Of a DNA stretch of 64,000 nucleotides, positions 9,423-18,664 are shown one piece after another; the stretch's first letter is position 1, and each line of letters begins with the position of its first letter. The notes under the pieces were generated by a model. That model worked only from the letters and a program-made list of their open reading frames with translations, was not told the DNA's origin and did not search any database. This DNA is from Acinetobacter haemolyticus CIP 64.3 = MTCC 9819 (lineage in GTDB: Bacteria; Pseudomonadota; Gammaproteobacteria; Pseudomonadales; Moraxellaceae): positions 440,804 to 504,803 of the forward strand of contig NZ_KB849812.1 in assembly GCF_000369065.1 (NCBI RefSeq), written 5' to 3'. The position numbers and the translations under genes were made by a program.

Positions 9423-10697
9423 TTGAATGCGCCTCGCCAAGGGCTATTTGCTAGCCTACTGATCGTAAGTTTTGCATTGCATACCTTTTTATTGGTGATT
9501 GCAACGACACATCAACTCAATGAAAATCGTGCCAGCCAAGGACAGTTGATGACCAGTCAGCTGGTGGCCGACAGTCTTGCTGAACTAGAACCAGCCAATA
9601 CGGTTTCATTGGCATTGGTCGCCAATCGCTATGCAACCAATCCAAGTGTTGCATCTATTCGAATTTTAGATGCGAATAAACAAGTGCTGGCAACCAGTGG
9701 TATGGCAAAAACTCGCCAAGGTGAAGTGTTTGTCCGTGATGCGCTGCAAAATGAAAAGAAAGTTGGAACTGTTGAAATTACACTGATTCAGCCAAGTATT
9801 GGTGAAATCTTACGAACTCAGTGGTTAGCCATTTTTGCTTCATTATTCCTTCACTTCCTCATCTGGCTGCCATATCGAGTCATTGCGCGTCCAACCCGTA
9901 GTGAATATTTGACGCGAATCAATCAAGAAAATCATTTAAAACATGAGATTCAACGCTTAACTCAAGCCCTTGCTTTAGAAAAGCAAAATGCCATCACTTT
10001 GGTTGCACAAGCTCAACAGCAAGCAAAAACCCAAAACAAAACTCCAGCTGAGAAGAAACCAAGAGAATCTACTCAATTGGATGATCATAGCTTGGCTTTA
10101 AACATTCAGTTTTATGATCCAAAACAGTTACTAAATAGTGTCAACCAATCTGTTTCTGTGCCTTATTTTAAACTATGCCAATTGTTTCTCGATAAAAGTA
10201 TTGATCTCTCAACTAAGCATTATCAGATCGATTCAACACAAATCCATGTGGTACAAGAGTTTAGTGCGGAGGGTGCAACCTTATCGACAACTTCGGAGCA
10301 ACCTGAAGCGCTTGAATGTCTGATGATGATCGGTGCTGTGTTCCAATTATTATCAGATGTTTTATATAAGCGTTATCGAGAAGACAAACGTTTTGCACTG
10401 CAAACACGAGGGGCTGTTGCCAGTGCCGTCGATGCGATGCAATTAGATGCAGTTGAAGCTGCAAAACGTTTAACACAACATATTCATGCCAAAGAAGCTG
10501 CTTTGCATTTGAACCATGAACAACTCAAAACCATTCAAAATCATTATGAACTGGTCGCAATGCCAAACCCAAGTAATATCATGACCCGCCATGCCTTTAT
10601 GATTAATGGCATGAATGAAGAATGTGCAACCGTGGCGCAGACACTACGCACTGAAATATTGATGGGCAAGAAAGCAAAAGCAGCAACCGAATCCTGA
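9423..10697 (+). CDS. AhpA/SMP-like membrane protein
   Basis: A 424-residue protein with an N-terminal membrane segment (about 8-27), a periplasmic domain of about 110 residues, a second membrane segment (about 140-158), a coiled-coil linker rich in Gln, Glu and Lys, and a cytoplasmic region. This plan and the position next to serB match the SMP/YtjB (AhpA) family, whose function is poorly known. Translation probably starts at TTG with GGAAG six bases upstream. Confidence 0.7.
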   Translation: MNAPRQGLFASLLIVSFALHTFLLVIATTHQLNENRASQGQLMTSQLVADSLAELEPANTVSLALVANRYATNPSVASIRILDANKQVLATSGMAKTRQGEVFVRDALQNEKKVGTVEITLIQPSIGEILRTQWLAIFASLFLHFLIWLPYRVIARPTRSEYLTRINQENHLKHEIQRLTQALALEKQNAITLVAQAQQQAKTQNKTPAEKKPRESTQLDDHSLALNIQFYDPKQLLNSVNQSVSVPYFKLCQLFLDKSIDLSTKHYQIDSTQIHVVQEFSAEGATLSTTSEQPEALECLMMIGAVFQLLSDVLYKRYREDKRFALQTRGAVASAVDAMQLDAVEAAKRLTQHIHAKEAALHLNHEQLKTIQNHYELVAMPNPSNIMTRHAFMINGMNEECATVAQTLRTEILMGKKAKAATES

Positions 10698-10748
10698 TTC
10701 AAGTGCTGTAGCTGATTAAGATATTTGATCCAATTGCTCAATCTTTAA

Positions 10749-10788
10749 TAAAAATAAGGCTTTGTTTTACGACAATGCCTTATTTTTT
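10749..10788 (+). terminator. Terminator after the SMP-like gene
   Basis: AAAAATAAGGC (10750-10760) pairs with GCCTTATTTTT (10777-10787), followed by a T-run. Confidence 0.85.
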
Positions 10789-10981
10789 CCTGTGCAAATT
10801 CATCAAAAAATCATCATCAAAAGCCTATGACTGTCTATCCAGCCCAAGCTAATATTTGCTTTTCCACATCGCATTTTTGAATTGATCAAGAAGCACAGGC
10901 GAAATTTTTTAAAATGCGTTAAACTATGCCAGATTTATCGAATACTAGTGCCTGAAAAGGCAGCATCAAGGGTGAAAGCGA

Positions 10982-12103
10982 ATGCCGCTGAGTCGTGTTG
11001 AAGAGCTTGTCGCAGATATTCGTGCAGGCAAAATGGTCATCCTTATGGATGATGAAGATCGTGAAAATGAAGGTGATTTAGTTATCGCTGCTACGCATGT
11101 ACGTCCTGAAGATATTAACTTTATGATTACTCATGCCCGTGGTTTGGTCTGCCTAACCCTCAGTCGTGAACGCTGCAAACAACTCAATCTCCCGTTGATG
11201 GTTGATCAAAATGGTGCTCAACACGCCACCAACTTTACACTCTCGATTGAAGCAGCCGAGGGTATTAGCACAGGTATTTCGGCAGCTGAACGTGCGCATA
11301 CCATTCATGCAGCAGTTGCAGCACATGCTAAACCAAGTGATATCGTACAACCTGGGCATATTTTCCCATTAATGGCACAACCAGGTGGTGTATTACACCG
11401 TGCAGGACATACCGAAGCAGGCTGTGATCTTGCTCGCCTTGCAGGTCTAGAACCAGCCTCTGTCATCTGTGAAATTATCAATGATGACGGTACCATGGCA
11501 CGTCGTGCTGATTTGGAAATTTTCGCTGAAAAACATGGTTTAAAGATTGGAACCATTGCGGATCTTATTCATTATCGTATGACCAACGAACAAACCGTAG
11601 AACGTTTATCTCAAGAAACCATTGAGACAGAATACGGCACTTTCGATTTATATAAATATCGCGAAATTGGTGACCCTGATATTCATTTAGCATTGGTTAA
11701 GGGCGAGCCGAAAGAAGGCGTGACCACAGTTCGTGTGCATGGTTTCAGTCCTGTCCGTGATCTGCTCAAACTCAAAAAAGCAGATGGTTCAGCAGCGTGG
11801 AATCTTGATCTTGCCATGAAAACCATTGCCGCAAGTGAACGTGGCGTGTTGGTTTGGATTGGTCAAGATCATTTGGAAGATTTGGGTCATGCACTTCATC
11901 AGCTCAATCAACCAAAACCATTGAAATCAAATGCCGCACTATCGCAGCAATATCAAACCATTGGTGTAGGCGCACAAATTTTACGCGATCTAGGTGTGGA
12001 AAAAATGAAACTGCTCAGCTCACCGCTGCGTTTCAACGCCTTATCAGGATTTAATCTAGAGGTAGTGGAATATATCACTGCCGATCAAATCACAGCAAAA
12101 TAA
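10982..12103 (+). CDS. ribB: 3,4-dihydroxy-2-butanone-4-phosphate synthase with degenerate GTP cyclohydrolase II domain
   Basis: Makes the four-carbon precursor of riboflavin from ribulose 5-phosphate. The N-terminal domain (about 1-200) has the intact acidic loop [20 protein letters not shown] and [14 protein letters not shown]. The C-terminal domain (about 205-373) keeps the cyclohydrolase II fold end ([17 protein letters not shown]) but lacks the three zinc-binding Cys. It therefore should not cyclise GTP, and a separate RibA is expected elsewhere. First gene of the ribB-ribH-nusB-thiL-pgpA cluster. No FMN riboswitch was recognised upstream. Confidence 0.93.
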   Translation: MPLSRVEELVADIRAGKMVILMDDEDRENEGDLVIAATHVRPEDINFMITHARGLVCLTLSRERCKQLNLPLMVDQNGAQHATNFTLSIEAAEGISTGISAAERAHTIHAAVAAHAKPSDIVQPGHIFPLMAQPGGVLHRAGHTEAGCDLARLAGLEPASVICEIINDDGTMARRADLEIFAEKHGLKIGTIADLIHYRMTNEQTVERLSQETIETEYGTFDLYKYREIGDPDIHLALVKGEPKEGVTTVRVHGFSPVRDLLKLKKADGSAAWNLDLAMKTIAASERGVLVWIGQDHLEDLGHALHQLNQPKPLKSNAALSQQYQTIGVGAQILRDLGVEKMKLLSSPLRFNALSGFNLEVVEYITADQITAK

Positions 12104-12114
12104 TCGAGGTTGCT

Positions 12115-12585
12115 ATGGCAATTCGCCGAATTGAAGGTTTATTACATCTCGCAAGCGAAGGTCGTTATGCGATCTTAGTGGGTCGTTTCAACAGCTTTGT
12201 GGTTGAACATTTACTTGAAGGTGCGATCGACACCTTAAAACGTCATGGTGTTGCAGAAGATGCAATTACCGTGATTCATGCACCTGGTGCATGGGAACTG
12301 CCTATTGTTGCAAAAAAATTAGCCGCATCAAATAAATTTGATGCCATCATTGCATTAGGTGCAGTGATCCGTGGTAGCACACCACATTTTGATTTTGTTG
12401 CAGGCGAATGTGCCAAAGGTTTAGGTGTGGTTGCACTTGAAAGCACAATGCCAGTGATCAATGGTGTCTTAACAACCGACAGCATTGAACAAGCAATCGA
12501 ACGTTCTGGTACGAAAGCAGGAAACAAAGGTAGCGAAGCTGCATTGACTGCAATCGAAATGGTTAACTTATTAAAGGCAATTTAA
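12115..12585 (+). CDS. ribH: 6,7-dimethyl-8-ribityllumazine synthase
   Basis: Condenses the butanone phosphate made by RibB with the ribitylaminouracil intermediate. At 156 residues it is standard length. Motifs are [31 protein letters not shown] and [19 protein letters not shown] (active-site His). It starts 11 bases after ribB, so the two make consecutive substrates and products from one transcript. Confidence 0.97.
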   Translation: MAIRRIEGLLHLASEGRYAILVGRFNSFVVEHLLEGAIDTLKRHGVAEDAITVIHAPGAWELPIVAKKLAASNKFDAIIALGAVIRGSTPHFDFVAGECAKGLGVVALESTMPVINGVLTTDSIEQAIERSGTKAGNKGSEAALTAIEMVNLLKAI

Positions 12586-12588
12586 AGC

Positions 12589-13038
12589 ATGTCGCAAACA
12601 CTTCAGGCCGCTTATGCAGCGAAACGCAAAGCACGTCGTTTTGCTGTACAAGGGATTTATGAATGGCAAATGAGTCAGAATCCTGTTCATGAAATTGAAG
12701 CACGTACCCGTGTAGAAAATGCCATGCACAAAGTTGACCTTAACTATTACCATGAATTGCTCACTCAAGTGGTTGCTCAACATGAAGCTTTAGATGAGTT
12801 ACTCGTTCCTGTACTTGACCGTGAGTTATCTGCACTGGATGGTGTAGAACTTGCAACGTTACGACTAGGCGCGTATGAATTAAGAGATCACCTCGAAGTT
12901 CCGTACCGAGTAGTACTTGATGAAGCAATTGAGCTAGCAAAACACTTTGGTGGTGCAGACAGTCATAAATATATCAATGGTGTATTAGACCGTCTTTCAT
13001 CAAAGCTTCGTGAAGCTGAAAAACAACAAGCAAAATAA
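12589..13038 (+). CDS. nusB: Transcription antitermination factor NusB
   Basis: Binds boxA RNA with NusE (S10) in rRNA antitermination. A 149-residue all-alpha protein. The N-terminal [15 protein letters not shown] and C-terminal [20 protein letters not shown] match NusB. It begins 3 bases after the ribH stop, the common ribH-nusB arrangement. Confidence 0.97.
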   Translation: MSQTLQAAYAAKRKARRFAVQGIYEWQMSQNPVHEIEARTRVENAMHKVDLNYYHELLTQVVAQHEALDELLVPVLDRELSALDGVELATLRLGAYELRDHLEVPYRVVLDEAIELAKHFGGADSHKYINGVLDRLSSKLREAEKQQAK

Positions 13039-13052
13039 TAGGCTTGTGTACT

Positions 13053-13970
13053 ATGGCTGAGTTTTCCATTATTGACCAATACTTTAAACGCCCATCAAAC
13101 GTTGATGTGAGTTTAGGAATTGGCGATGACTCAGCCATTGTTACCCCTCCTCCCGCACAACAACTGGTGATCTGTACAGACACATTAGTTGCTGGCCGAC
13201 ATTTCCCCTTAAATACTTCTGCCCATGCCATTGGCTGGAAAAGTGTCGCGGTTAATTTATCCGACCTCGCAGCTATGGGTGCAAAGCCACACAGTATTTT
13301 ATTGGCACTGAGCCTACCAACGATTGATCACGAGTGGTTAGCCGAATTTAGTCGCGGACTATTTGAATGCTGCGATCAGTTCGGTGTCAGTTTAATTGGT
13401 GGTGATACCACCCAAAGCACACAACTCACGATGAGTGTCACTGCACTTGGTTGGATTGAACAAGGTCAAGCCGTTACACGGGCTGGTGCACAAGTGGGTG
13501 ATTATATTTGTGTCAGCGGACAAGTTGGAGATGCCGCATTTGGATTACAGCATTTAGGGCATCCCTTACAGCAACGTTTGGATTATCCAACACCACGTTG
13601 TGAATTAGGACAACAGTTGAAGGGTTTGGCATCGAGTATGATTGATGTTTCAGATGGTCTCGCCCAAGATCTAGGACATATTTTAAAAGCATCAAATAAA
13701 GGTGCCACATTACAACTCGACCAGCTTCCGATAGATGAATCACTAAAATCACTTGAAACGCAAAAGGCTTGGCATTATGCGCTGGCTGGCGGTGATGATT
13801 ACGAACTATGCTTTACAATATCACCGCAAAACTATGAAAAACTATTGCGACAACCTTTAGATGTTCCGCTTACAATAATCGGCGAAATTACCCAACAAAC
13901 TGGATTGTTATTTGAGTATATGGGTGAAACTTACCCATTACATGTTCATGGATACCAACACTTTGCATAA
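13053..13970 (+). CDS. thiL: Thiamine-monophosphate kinase
   Basis: Phosphorylates thiamine monophosphate to the active diphosphate. About 305 residues from MAEFSIIDQYF; a GTG three codons earlier is possible. Motifs are GIGDDSAIV, DTLVAGRHF, NLSDLAAMGAKP and GGDTTQS, all typical ThiL metal and ATP contacts. It lies 14 bases after nusB and its 3' end overlaps pgpA. Confidence 0.95.
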   Translation: MAEFSIIDQYFKRPSNVDVSLGIGDDSAIVTPPPAQQLVICTDTLVAGRHFPLNTSAHAIGWKSVAVNLSDLAAMGAKPHSILLALSLPTIDHEWLAEFSRGLFECCDQFGVSLIGGDTTQSTQLTMSVTALGWIEQGQAVTRAGAQVGDYICVSGQVGDAAFGLQHLGHPLQQRLDYPTPRCELGQQLKGLASSMIDVSDGLAQDLGHILKASNKGATLQLDQLPIDESLKSLETQKAWHYALAGGDDYELCFTISPQNYEKLLRQPLDVPLTIIGEITQQTGLLFEYMGETYPLHVHGYQHFA

Positions 13971-14469
13971 GCCACCCATTCACTTTAATCAAATGACTTG
14001 GTTTGATCGATTCATCGTTTTCTGCGGTGTCGGTTTTGGTTCTGGTTTAGCACCCAAAGCACCAGGGACTTTTGGTTCTGCATTTGCCTTGCTTTTTATT
14101 CCAATTTGGCTACAGCTTGGATTCATGGGCAGCATCATTGCAATTGTTCTCATGTCATTGGTCGGTATTTATATTTGTGGACATACCGCAAAAGTGATTC
14201 ATGTTCACGATGATGGTCGAATCGTTTGGGATGAATTTGCAGGACAATCCATTACTCTGCTGCCTTTAATTTATTTACAACAAGTGAACTGGTTATGGAT
14301 CATTACTGGTTTCATATTATTCCGTATCTTTGATGTCTGGAAACCCTTTCCAATTAGTTGGGCCGATCAGAAAGTATCTGGTGGTTTAGGGATTATGCTC
14401 GATGATATTATCGCAGGGTTATGGGCAGCACTTTGTATTTGGATCATTCATTTTTATTTTTTAACTTAA
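13948..14469 (+). CDS. pgpA: Phosphatidylglycerophosphatase A
   Basis: Removes phosphate from phosphatidylglycerophosphate in phosphatidylglycerol synthesis. About 173 residues, inner membrane. [14 protein letters not shown] and IVWDEFAGQ are the characteristic PgpA motifs, and three to four hydrophobic segments follow. The start is uncertain: ATGs at 13942 and 13948 both lie inside thiL, so it overlaps thiL by over 20 bases in another frame. Confidence 0.93.
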   Translation: MDTNTLHKPPIHFNQMTWFDRFIVFCGVGFGSGLAPKAPGTFGSAFALLFIPIWLQLGFMGSIIAIVLMSLVGIYICGHTAKVIHVHDDGRIVWDEFAGQSITLLPLIYLQQVNWLWIITGFILFRIFDVWKPFPISWADQKVSGGLGIMLDDIIAGLWAALCIWIIHFYFLT

Positions 14470-14491
14470 ACAATTGATACTAGAGTTAGGC

Positions 14492-15856
14492 ATGTCAACA
14501 ACAGTTATTATTCTTGCTGCAGGGAAAGGAACGCGAATGCGTTCACAACGACCAAAAGTATTACAACCTCTCGCTGGTCGTCCCTTACTCGGCCATGTGA
14601 TTCAAACTGCTAAAAAACTGAAAGCTCAAAATATTATTACCATTTATGGGCATGGCGGAGAGCTGGTTAAACAAAGTTTTGCTGAAGAACACATTGACTG
14701 GGTTGAACAAGCTGAACAACTCGGTACTGGTCATGCGGTTCAAATGACACTGCCTGTATTACCACAAGACGGTACTTCGCTGATTTTATCGGGTGATGTA
14801 CCTTGTATTCATGCAAATACCCTACAAAAATTATTAGATGCATCTACTCAGACAGGGATTGGTTTGGTGACACTTACCGTAGAAGATGCAACAGGCTATG
14901 GTCGCATTGTTCGTCAAGACGGTAAAATTCAGGCCATTGTTGAACATAAAGATGCCAGCGAGGCACAACGCCAAATTAAAGAATTTAATACTGGTATTTA
15001 TTGTGTCAGCAACGCAAAACTACATGAGTGGTTGCCTAAACTATCGAATGAAAATGCACAAGGCGAATATTACCTGACCGATATTGTTGCAATGGCGATT
15101 GCGGATGGTATGGAAGTTGCCTCTGTTGAACCAGAGCTGGCATTTGAGGTGGATGGTGTCAATAACCGCCTCCAACTGGCGACTCTGGAACGTCAATTCC
15201 AGCAACAGCAGGCCAAAGAATTGATGGAACAGGGCGTGCATTTGATTGACCCGAATCGTTTTGATTTACGTGGTAGTCTCAAGTGCGGTCAAGACGTGCA
15301 AATTGATATCAATGTCATCATTGAAGGTGACTGTGAACTGGGTGATAACGTACAGATCGGCGCAGGTTGTATCTTAAAAAATACCCGTATTGCTGCTGGC
15401 ACCAAGATTCAAGCCTATAGTATTTTCGAAAATGCAGTCGTAGGTGAGAACACTCAGATTGGTCCGTTTGCTCGCTTACGTCCAGGTGCAAACCTAGCCG
15501 ATGACGTACATATTGGTAACTTTGTTGAAGTCAAAAACACGAATATTGGTCAGGGTTCTAAAGCCAACCATTTTACGTATTTAGGTGATGCAGATATCGG
15601 CGCAGATTGTAATATCGGTGCAGGTACCATTACTTGTAATTATGACGGTGCAAATAAGCACAGAACAATTATTGAAGATCATGTTTTTATTGGGACAAAC
15701 AACTCATTGGTTGCACCGATCAAAATTGGTCAGGGTGCAACAACCGGTGCGGGCTCGACGTTGACTCGCAATGTGACTGAGCATAGTTTGGCTGTCGAAC
15801 GATCAAAACAGTTCGAAAAAGCAAATTATCAACGTCCCCAAAAGCTGAAAAAATAA
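14492..15856 (+). CDS. glmU: Bifunctional UDP-GlcNAc pyrophosphorylase / glucosamine-1-phosphate acetyltransferase
   Basis: Acetylates glucosamine-1-phosphate and then uridylylates it to UDP-GlcNAc for peptidoglycan and LPS. About 454 residues from [18 protein letters not shown], with the nucleotide-binding signature [11 protein letters not shown] at residues 8-18. The C-terminal half is a left-handed beta helix of hexapeptide repeats (for example [14 protein letters not shown] strands). It starts 22 bases after pgpA and is followed by glmS. Confidence 0.97.
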   Translation: MSTTVIILAAGKGTRMRSQRPKVLQPLAGRPLLGHVIQTAKKLKAQNIITIYGHGGELVKQSFAEEHIDWVEQAEQLGTGHAVQMTLPVLPQDGTSLILSGDVPCIHANTLQKLLDASTQTGIGLVTLTVEDATGYGRIVRQDGKIQAIVEHKDASEAQRQIKEFNTGIYCVSNAKLHEWLPKLSNENAQGEYYLTDIVAMAIADGMEVASVEPELAFEVDGVNNRLQLATLERQFQQQQAKELMEQGVHLIDPNRFDLRGSLKCGQDVQIDINVIIEGDCELGDNVQIGAGCILKNTRIAAGTKIQAYSIFENAVVGENTQIGPFARLRPGANLADDVHIGNFVEVKNTNIGQGSKANHFTYLGDADIGADCNIGAGTITCNYDGANKHRTIIEDHVFIGTNNSLVAPIKIGQGATTGAGSTLTRNVTEHSLAVERSKQFEKANYQRPQKLKK

Positions 15857-15868
15857 GAGGGTAATTAT

Positions 15869-17707
15869 ATGTGTGGTATTGTTGGTGGCGTAGCAGAACG
15901 TTGTGTAACCGATATCCTGATTGAAGGACTCAAACGACTAGAATATCGCGGCTATGATTCCGCTGGTCTAGCCTTATTAAATAATCAAAAAATTCTACGC
16001 GAACGTCGTGTTGGTAAAGTTGCAAATCTAGATGAAGCCGTATCAGAACAACAATTGACTGGTAATATCGGGATTGCACATACCCGTTGGGCAACACATG
16101 GCAAACCAACCGAAGACAATGCACATCCTCATATCTCAGGCAATGTGGCTGTCGTTCACAATGGTATTATTGAGAACTATCAAGAACTCAAAGATGCATT
16201 ACAAGCGCAAGGCTATGTATTTACGTCACAAACAGATACTGAAGTTGTTGCCCACCTCGTCAATGATGCGCTCAAGAACACGGATAGCTTACTTGAGGCA
16301 GTTCAACAAGTTGTTCCACAGCTAAAAGGTGCCTATGCACTTGGTATCATCCATACTGAACATCCAGATGAGTTAATTACCGTCCGTGAAGGTTCACCTC
16401 TAGTGATTGGTGTGGGCATTGGTGAAAACTTTATTAGCTCGGATCAATTAGCATTACTTCCTGTCACCAACCGCTTTGTGTATTTAGAAGAAGGTGATAT
16501 TGCACGCTTAACTCGTACTAGTATTGAAGTGTTTGTCAATGGTGAACATGTTGAACGTCCAGTGAAGGAACTAGATGCAACAGTGAGTAATGCCTCAAAA
16601 GGTGAATATAAGCATTTCATGCTTAAGGAAATCTATGAGCAGCCTGAAGCAATTCAGCAAACCATCTCCCAAGCGCTTAATGCTAATGCGCTACGCGAAG
16701 ATTTCCTCAGCCATGCGAATGCGGATTTTAGTAAAATCCAGCAAGTGCAAATTATTGCTTGTGGTACCAGTTATCATGCAGGCATGATTGCCAAATATTG
16801 GTTTGAACAATTAATCGGTGTCTCTTGCCAAATCGAGATTGCAAGTGAGTTCCGTTATCGGAACCCTGTGATTGTGGCGAATACACTATATATCTGTATT
16901 TCTCAATCAGGTGAGACTGCGGATACCTTAGCTGCGTTGCGCGAAGTTCAAAAACGCGCCAAAGCACAAGAGATTTGCATTAGCACGATGACCATCTGTA
17001 ACGTTGCAACCTCATCAATGGTGCGTGAAACAGATCATCATTTGCTCACCTTGGCTGGCCCTGAAATCGGGGTTGCATCCACCAAAGCGTTTACCACGCA
17101 GTTAGCTGCATTAATGCTTTTAATTCTAAAGATCGGTCAAGTCAAACAGCAAATTACTGAAACACAATTAACCGAGATTATCAGTGGATTGTGGCATTGC
17201 CCTAAAGTCATTTTAGATACCTTACAATGCGATACTGAAATTCTACGCTTATCTACGCTATTCGTTGAGAAAAACCACTGTCTATTCTTGGGTCGTGGCA
17301 CACATTTCCCAATCGCATTAGAAGGTGCTTTAAAACTTAAAGAAATTTCTTATATTCATGCTGAAGGTTATGCAGCAGGTGAGCTAAAGCATGGTCCATT
17401 GGCGTTAGTGGATAACGAAATGCCAGTAGTCATTTTAGCGCCTCAAGATGACATGTTGGACAAATTAAAATCAAATATGGAAGAAGTTCAAGCACGTGGT
17501 GGTGAACTGTTTGTATTTGCAGATCAGCATAGCGGCGTGCATGCGAAAGATCGCCAACATGTGGTTCATATTCCAGCAGTTTGCGAATGGTTAGCGCCAA
17601 TTGTTTATAGTATTCCTGTGCAATTATTGTCTTATCATGTTGCGGTTTTGCGTGGTACCGATGTCGATCAACCACGGAACCTTGCCAAGAGTGTAACTGT
17701 AGAATAA
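15869..17707 (+). CDS. glmS: Glutamine-fructose-6-phosphate aminotransferase
   Basis: Makes glucosamine-6-phosphate from fructose-6-phosphate and glutamine. Complete at 612 residues. The N-terminal glutamine amidotransferase begins MCGIVGG with catalytic Cys2 (Cys1 after Met removal). Two SIS domains follow, and the C-terminus DQPRNLAKSVTVE is the conserved isomerase end. The coding sequence for that end is the recognition site for TnsD, and a Tn7-like element starts 24 bases after the stop. It keeps its full 3' end, but its terminator is split. Confidence 0.98.
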   Translation: MCGIVGGVAERCVTDILIEGLKRLEYRGYDSAGLALLNNQKILRERRVGKVANLDEAVSEQQLTGNIGIAHTRWATHGKPTEDNAHPHISGNVAVVHNGIIENYQELKDALQAQGYVFTSQTDTEVVAHLVNDALKNTDSLLEAVQQVVPQLKGAYALGIIHTEHPDELITVREGSPLVIGVGIGENFISSDQLALLPVTNRFVYLEEGDIARLTRTSIEVFVNGEHVERPVKELDATVSNASKGEYKHFMLKEIYEQPEAIQQTISQALNANALREDFLSHANADFSKIQQVQIIACGTSYHAGMIAKYWFEQLIGVSCQIEIASEFRYRNPVIVANTLYICISQSGETADTLAALREVQKRAKAQEICISTMTICNVATSSMVRETDHHLLTLAGPEIGVASTKAFTTQLAALMLLILKIGQVKQQITETQLTEIISGLWHCPKVILDTLQCDTEILRLSTLFVEKNHCLFLGRGTHFPIALEGALKLKEISYIHAEGYAAGELKHGPLALVDNEMPVVILAPQDDMLDKLKSNMEEVQARGGELFVFADQHSGVHAKDRQHVVHIPAVCEWLAPIVYSIPVQLLSYHVAVLRGTDVDQPRNLAKSVTVE

Positions 17708-17731
17708 TCAGATAGATAAAAGGAGGTTTCA
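17650..17731 (+). other. attTn7 site (TnsD recognition region in glmS end and insertion point)
   Basis: The last codons of glmS plus 24 bases of spacer precede the transposon. This matches the known behaviour of Tn7, where TnsD binds the glmS 3' end and directs insertion about 25 bases downstream. The 5 bases TTTCA (17727-17731) recur at 45147-45151 as the target duplication. Confidence 0.9.
17714..17727 (+). terminator. Left arm of the split glmS terminator
   Basis: AGATAAAAGGAGGT is the exact reverse complement of ACCTCCTTTTATCT at 45154-45167, which is followed by a T-run. Removing the transposon and one target duplication leaves a 14-bp stem with a 6-base loop: a complete Rho-independent terminator. 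Confidence 0.9.
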
Positions 17732-17797
17732 TGTATGAGAGTAATAAAGTATCATCCTAAGTAATATAGTTTCATCTTAGGTAATAAAGTATCATCT
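17732..17797 (+). repeat. Right end with three tandem TnsB-binding sites
   Basis: Sites start at 17740, 17760 and 17780, each close to GTAATAAAGTATCATC, spaced exactly 20 bases. Close-packed sites resemble the right end of Tn7, which adjoins glmS. Confidence 0.85.
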
Positions 17798-17814
17798 CAT
17801 ATTGCTCAAATAAC

Positions 17815-17856
17815 AATCGCCTGCTATTCTTAAATTAATGAGAGTAGCAGGCGATT
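17815..17856 (+). promoter_or_regulatory. 12-bp inverted repeat in front of tnsA
   Basis: AATCGCCTGCTA (17815-17826) pairs perfectly with TAGCAGGCGATT (17845-17856), with an 18-base spacer. The right arm ends 4 bases before the tnsA ATG and covers the place where a ribosome binding site should be. It could be an RNA hairpin limiting TnsA translation or an operator. Confidence 0.6.
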
Positions 17857-17860
17857 TGCT

Positions 17861-18664
17861 ATGGCGACTGAAAAACAACAAGACAATTGGATTAAAGAAG
17901 GTCATGGTCAGGGCTACTTAAAGAACTATAAGCCTTGGGTGACTGTGCGTGATTTTGGCTCAAAAGGTCGCTCACATCGTGTATATGGACATACAACCAA
18001 ACGTACACATCATTTATTGTCTGATTTAGAACTTGCAACCTTTTTACTTTTAGACTGGAATCCATCAGTTATTGATATTCGAGAACAGTTTCCCTTACCT
18101 CTCCAAACTACAACCCAAATTGCAGAACAGGCTCAAATTACTCACCCTAGAGTTCGTAATGCCTTACAAATTATGAGTTCGGATTTTTATATAGATCATA
18201 AAGATTCCAAACAACCCAATTTTGTTCTGCAAACGAAATACGTAGCAGATTTGGAAGATATGAGAACCATTGAAAAGCTGGAGCTGGAACGAAGATATTG
18301 GGAAAGTACAAAGATACCTTGGTACATTCTTACAGAAAAAGATATTCCTGCCACTGTACTTCACAATATCAAATGGCTCTATCCTGCTATGAGGGAATCT
18401 ACTATCCCTGTTTATGAAAAGCTCAATGAATATATCCAGAAATTTACCCAATATCCTCATCTCACATTAATCGAATTAAGTAAAAAAGTAGATCAGGCAT
18501 ATGATTTAGAACTAGGTTCATCTTTATCAGAAATTCGGGAGCTTCTTGCTCAACGTTATTTTATCTTTGATATAACCAAAGACTATAAAAAGCTCAAATT
18601 ATCTGAAATTACATTAGGTGATATTGAAGTGTGGGAGGAAATTCGCCATGTTTCGAATCAATGA
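17861..18664 (+). CDS. tnsA: Tn7-like transposase subunit TnsA (endonuclease)
   Basis: Cuts the 5' ends of the transposon; with TnsB it gives cut-and-paste transposition. At 267 residues it is near Tn7 TnsA (273). The catalytic set is recognisable at E57 (DLELAT), D108 (MSSDFY), Q124 and K126 (LQTKY), with the same spacing as E63, D114, Q130 and K132 of Tn7. A C-terminal winged-helix part follows. The 3' end overlaps tnsB by 17 bases. First gene from the right end. Confidence 0.96.
   Translation: MATEKQQDNWIKEGHGQGYLKNYKPWVTVRDFGSKGRSHRVYGHTTKRTHHLLSDLELATFLLLDWNPSVIDIREQFPLPLQTTTQIAEQAQITHPRVRNALQIMSSDFYIDHKDSKQPNFVLQTKYVADLEDMRTIEKLELERRYWESTKIPWYILTEKDIPATVLHNIKWLYPAMRESTIPVYEKLNEYIQKFTQYPHLTLIELSKKVDQAYDLELGSSLSEIRELLAQRYFIFDITKDYKKLKLSEITLGDIEVWEEIRHVSNQ

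Noticed and set aside
10789..10981. FMN riboswitch before ribB
   Set aside because: I could not find the conserved RFN core sequences in this leader.
17740..17797. Three regularly spaced repeats resembling a short CRISPR array
   Set aside because: There are no spacers of CRISPR size and no cas genes. The repeats recur in inverted form at the other transposon end, so they are TnsB-binding sites.
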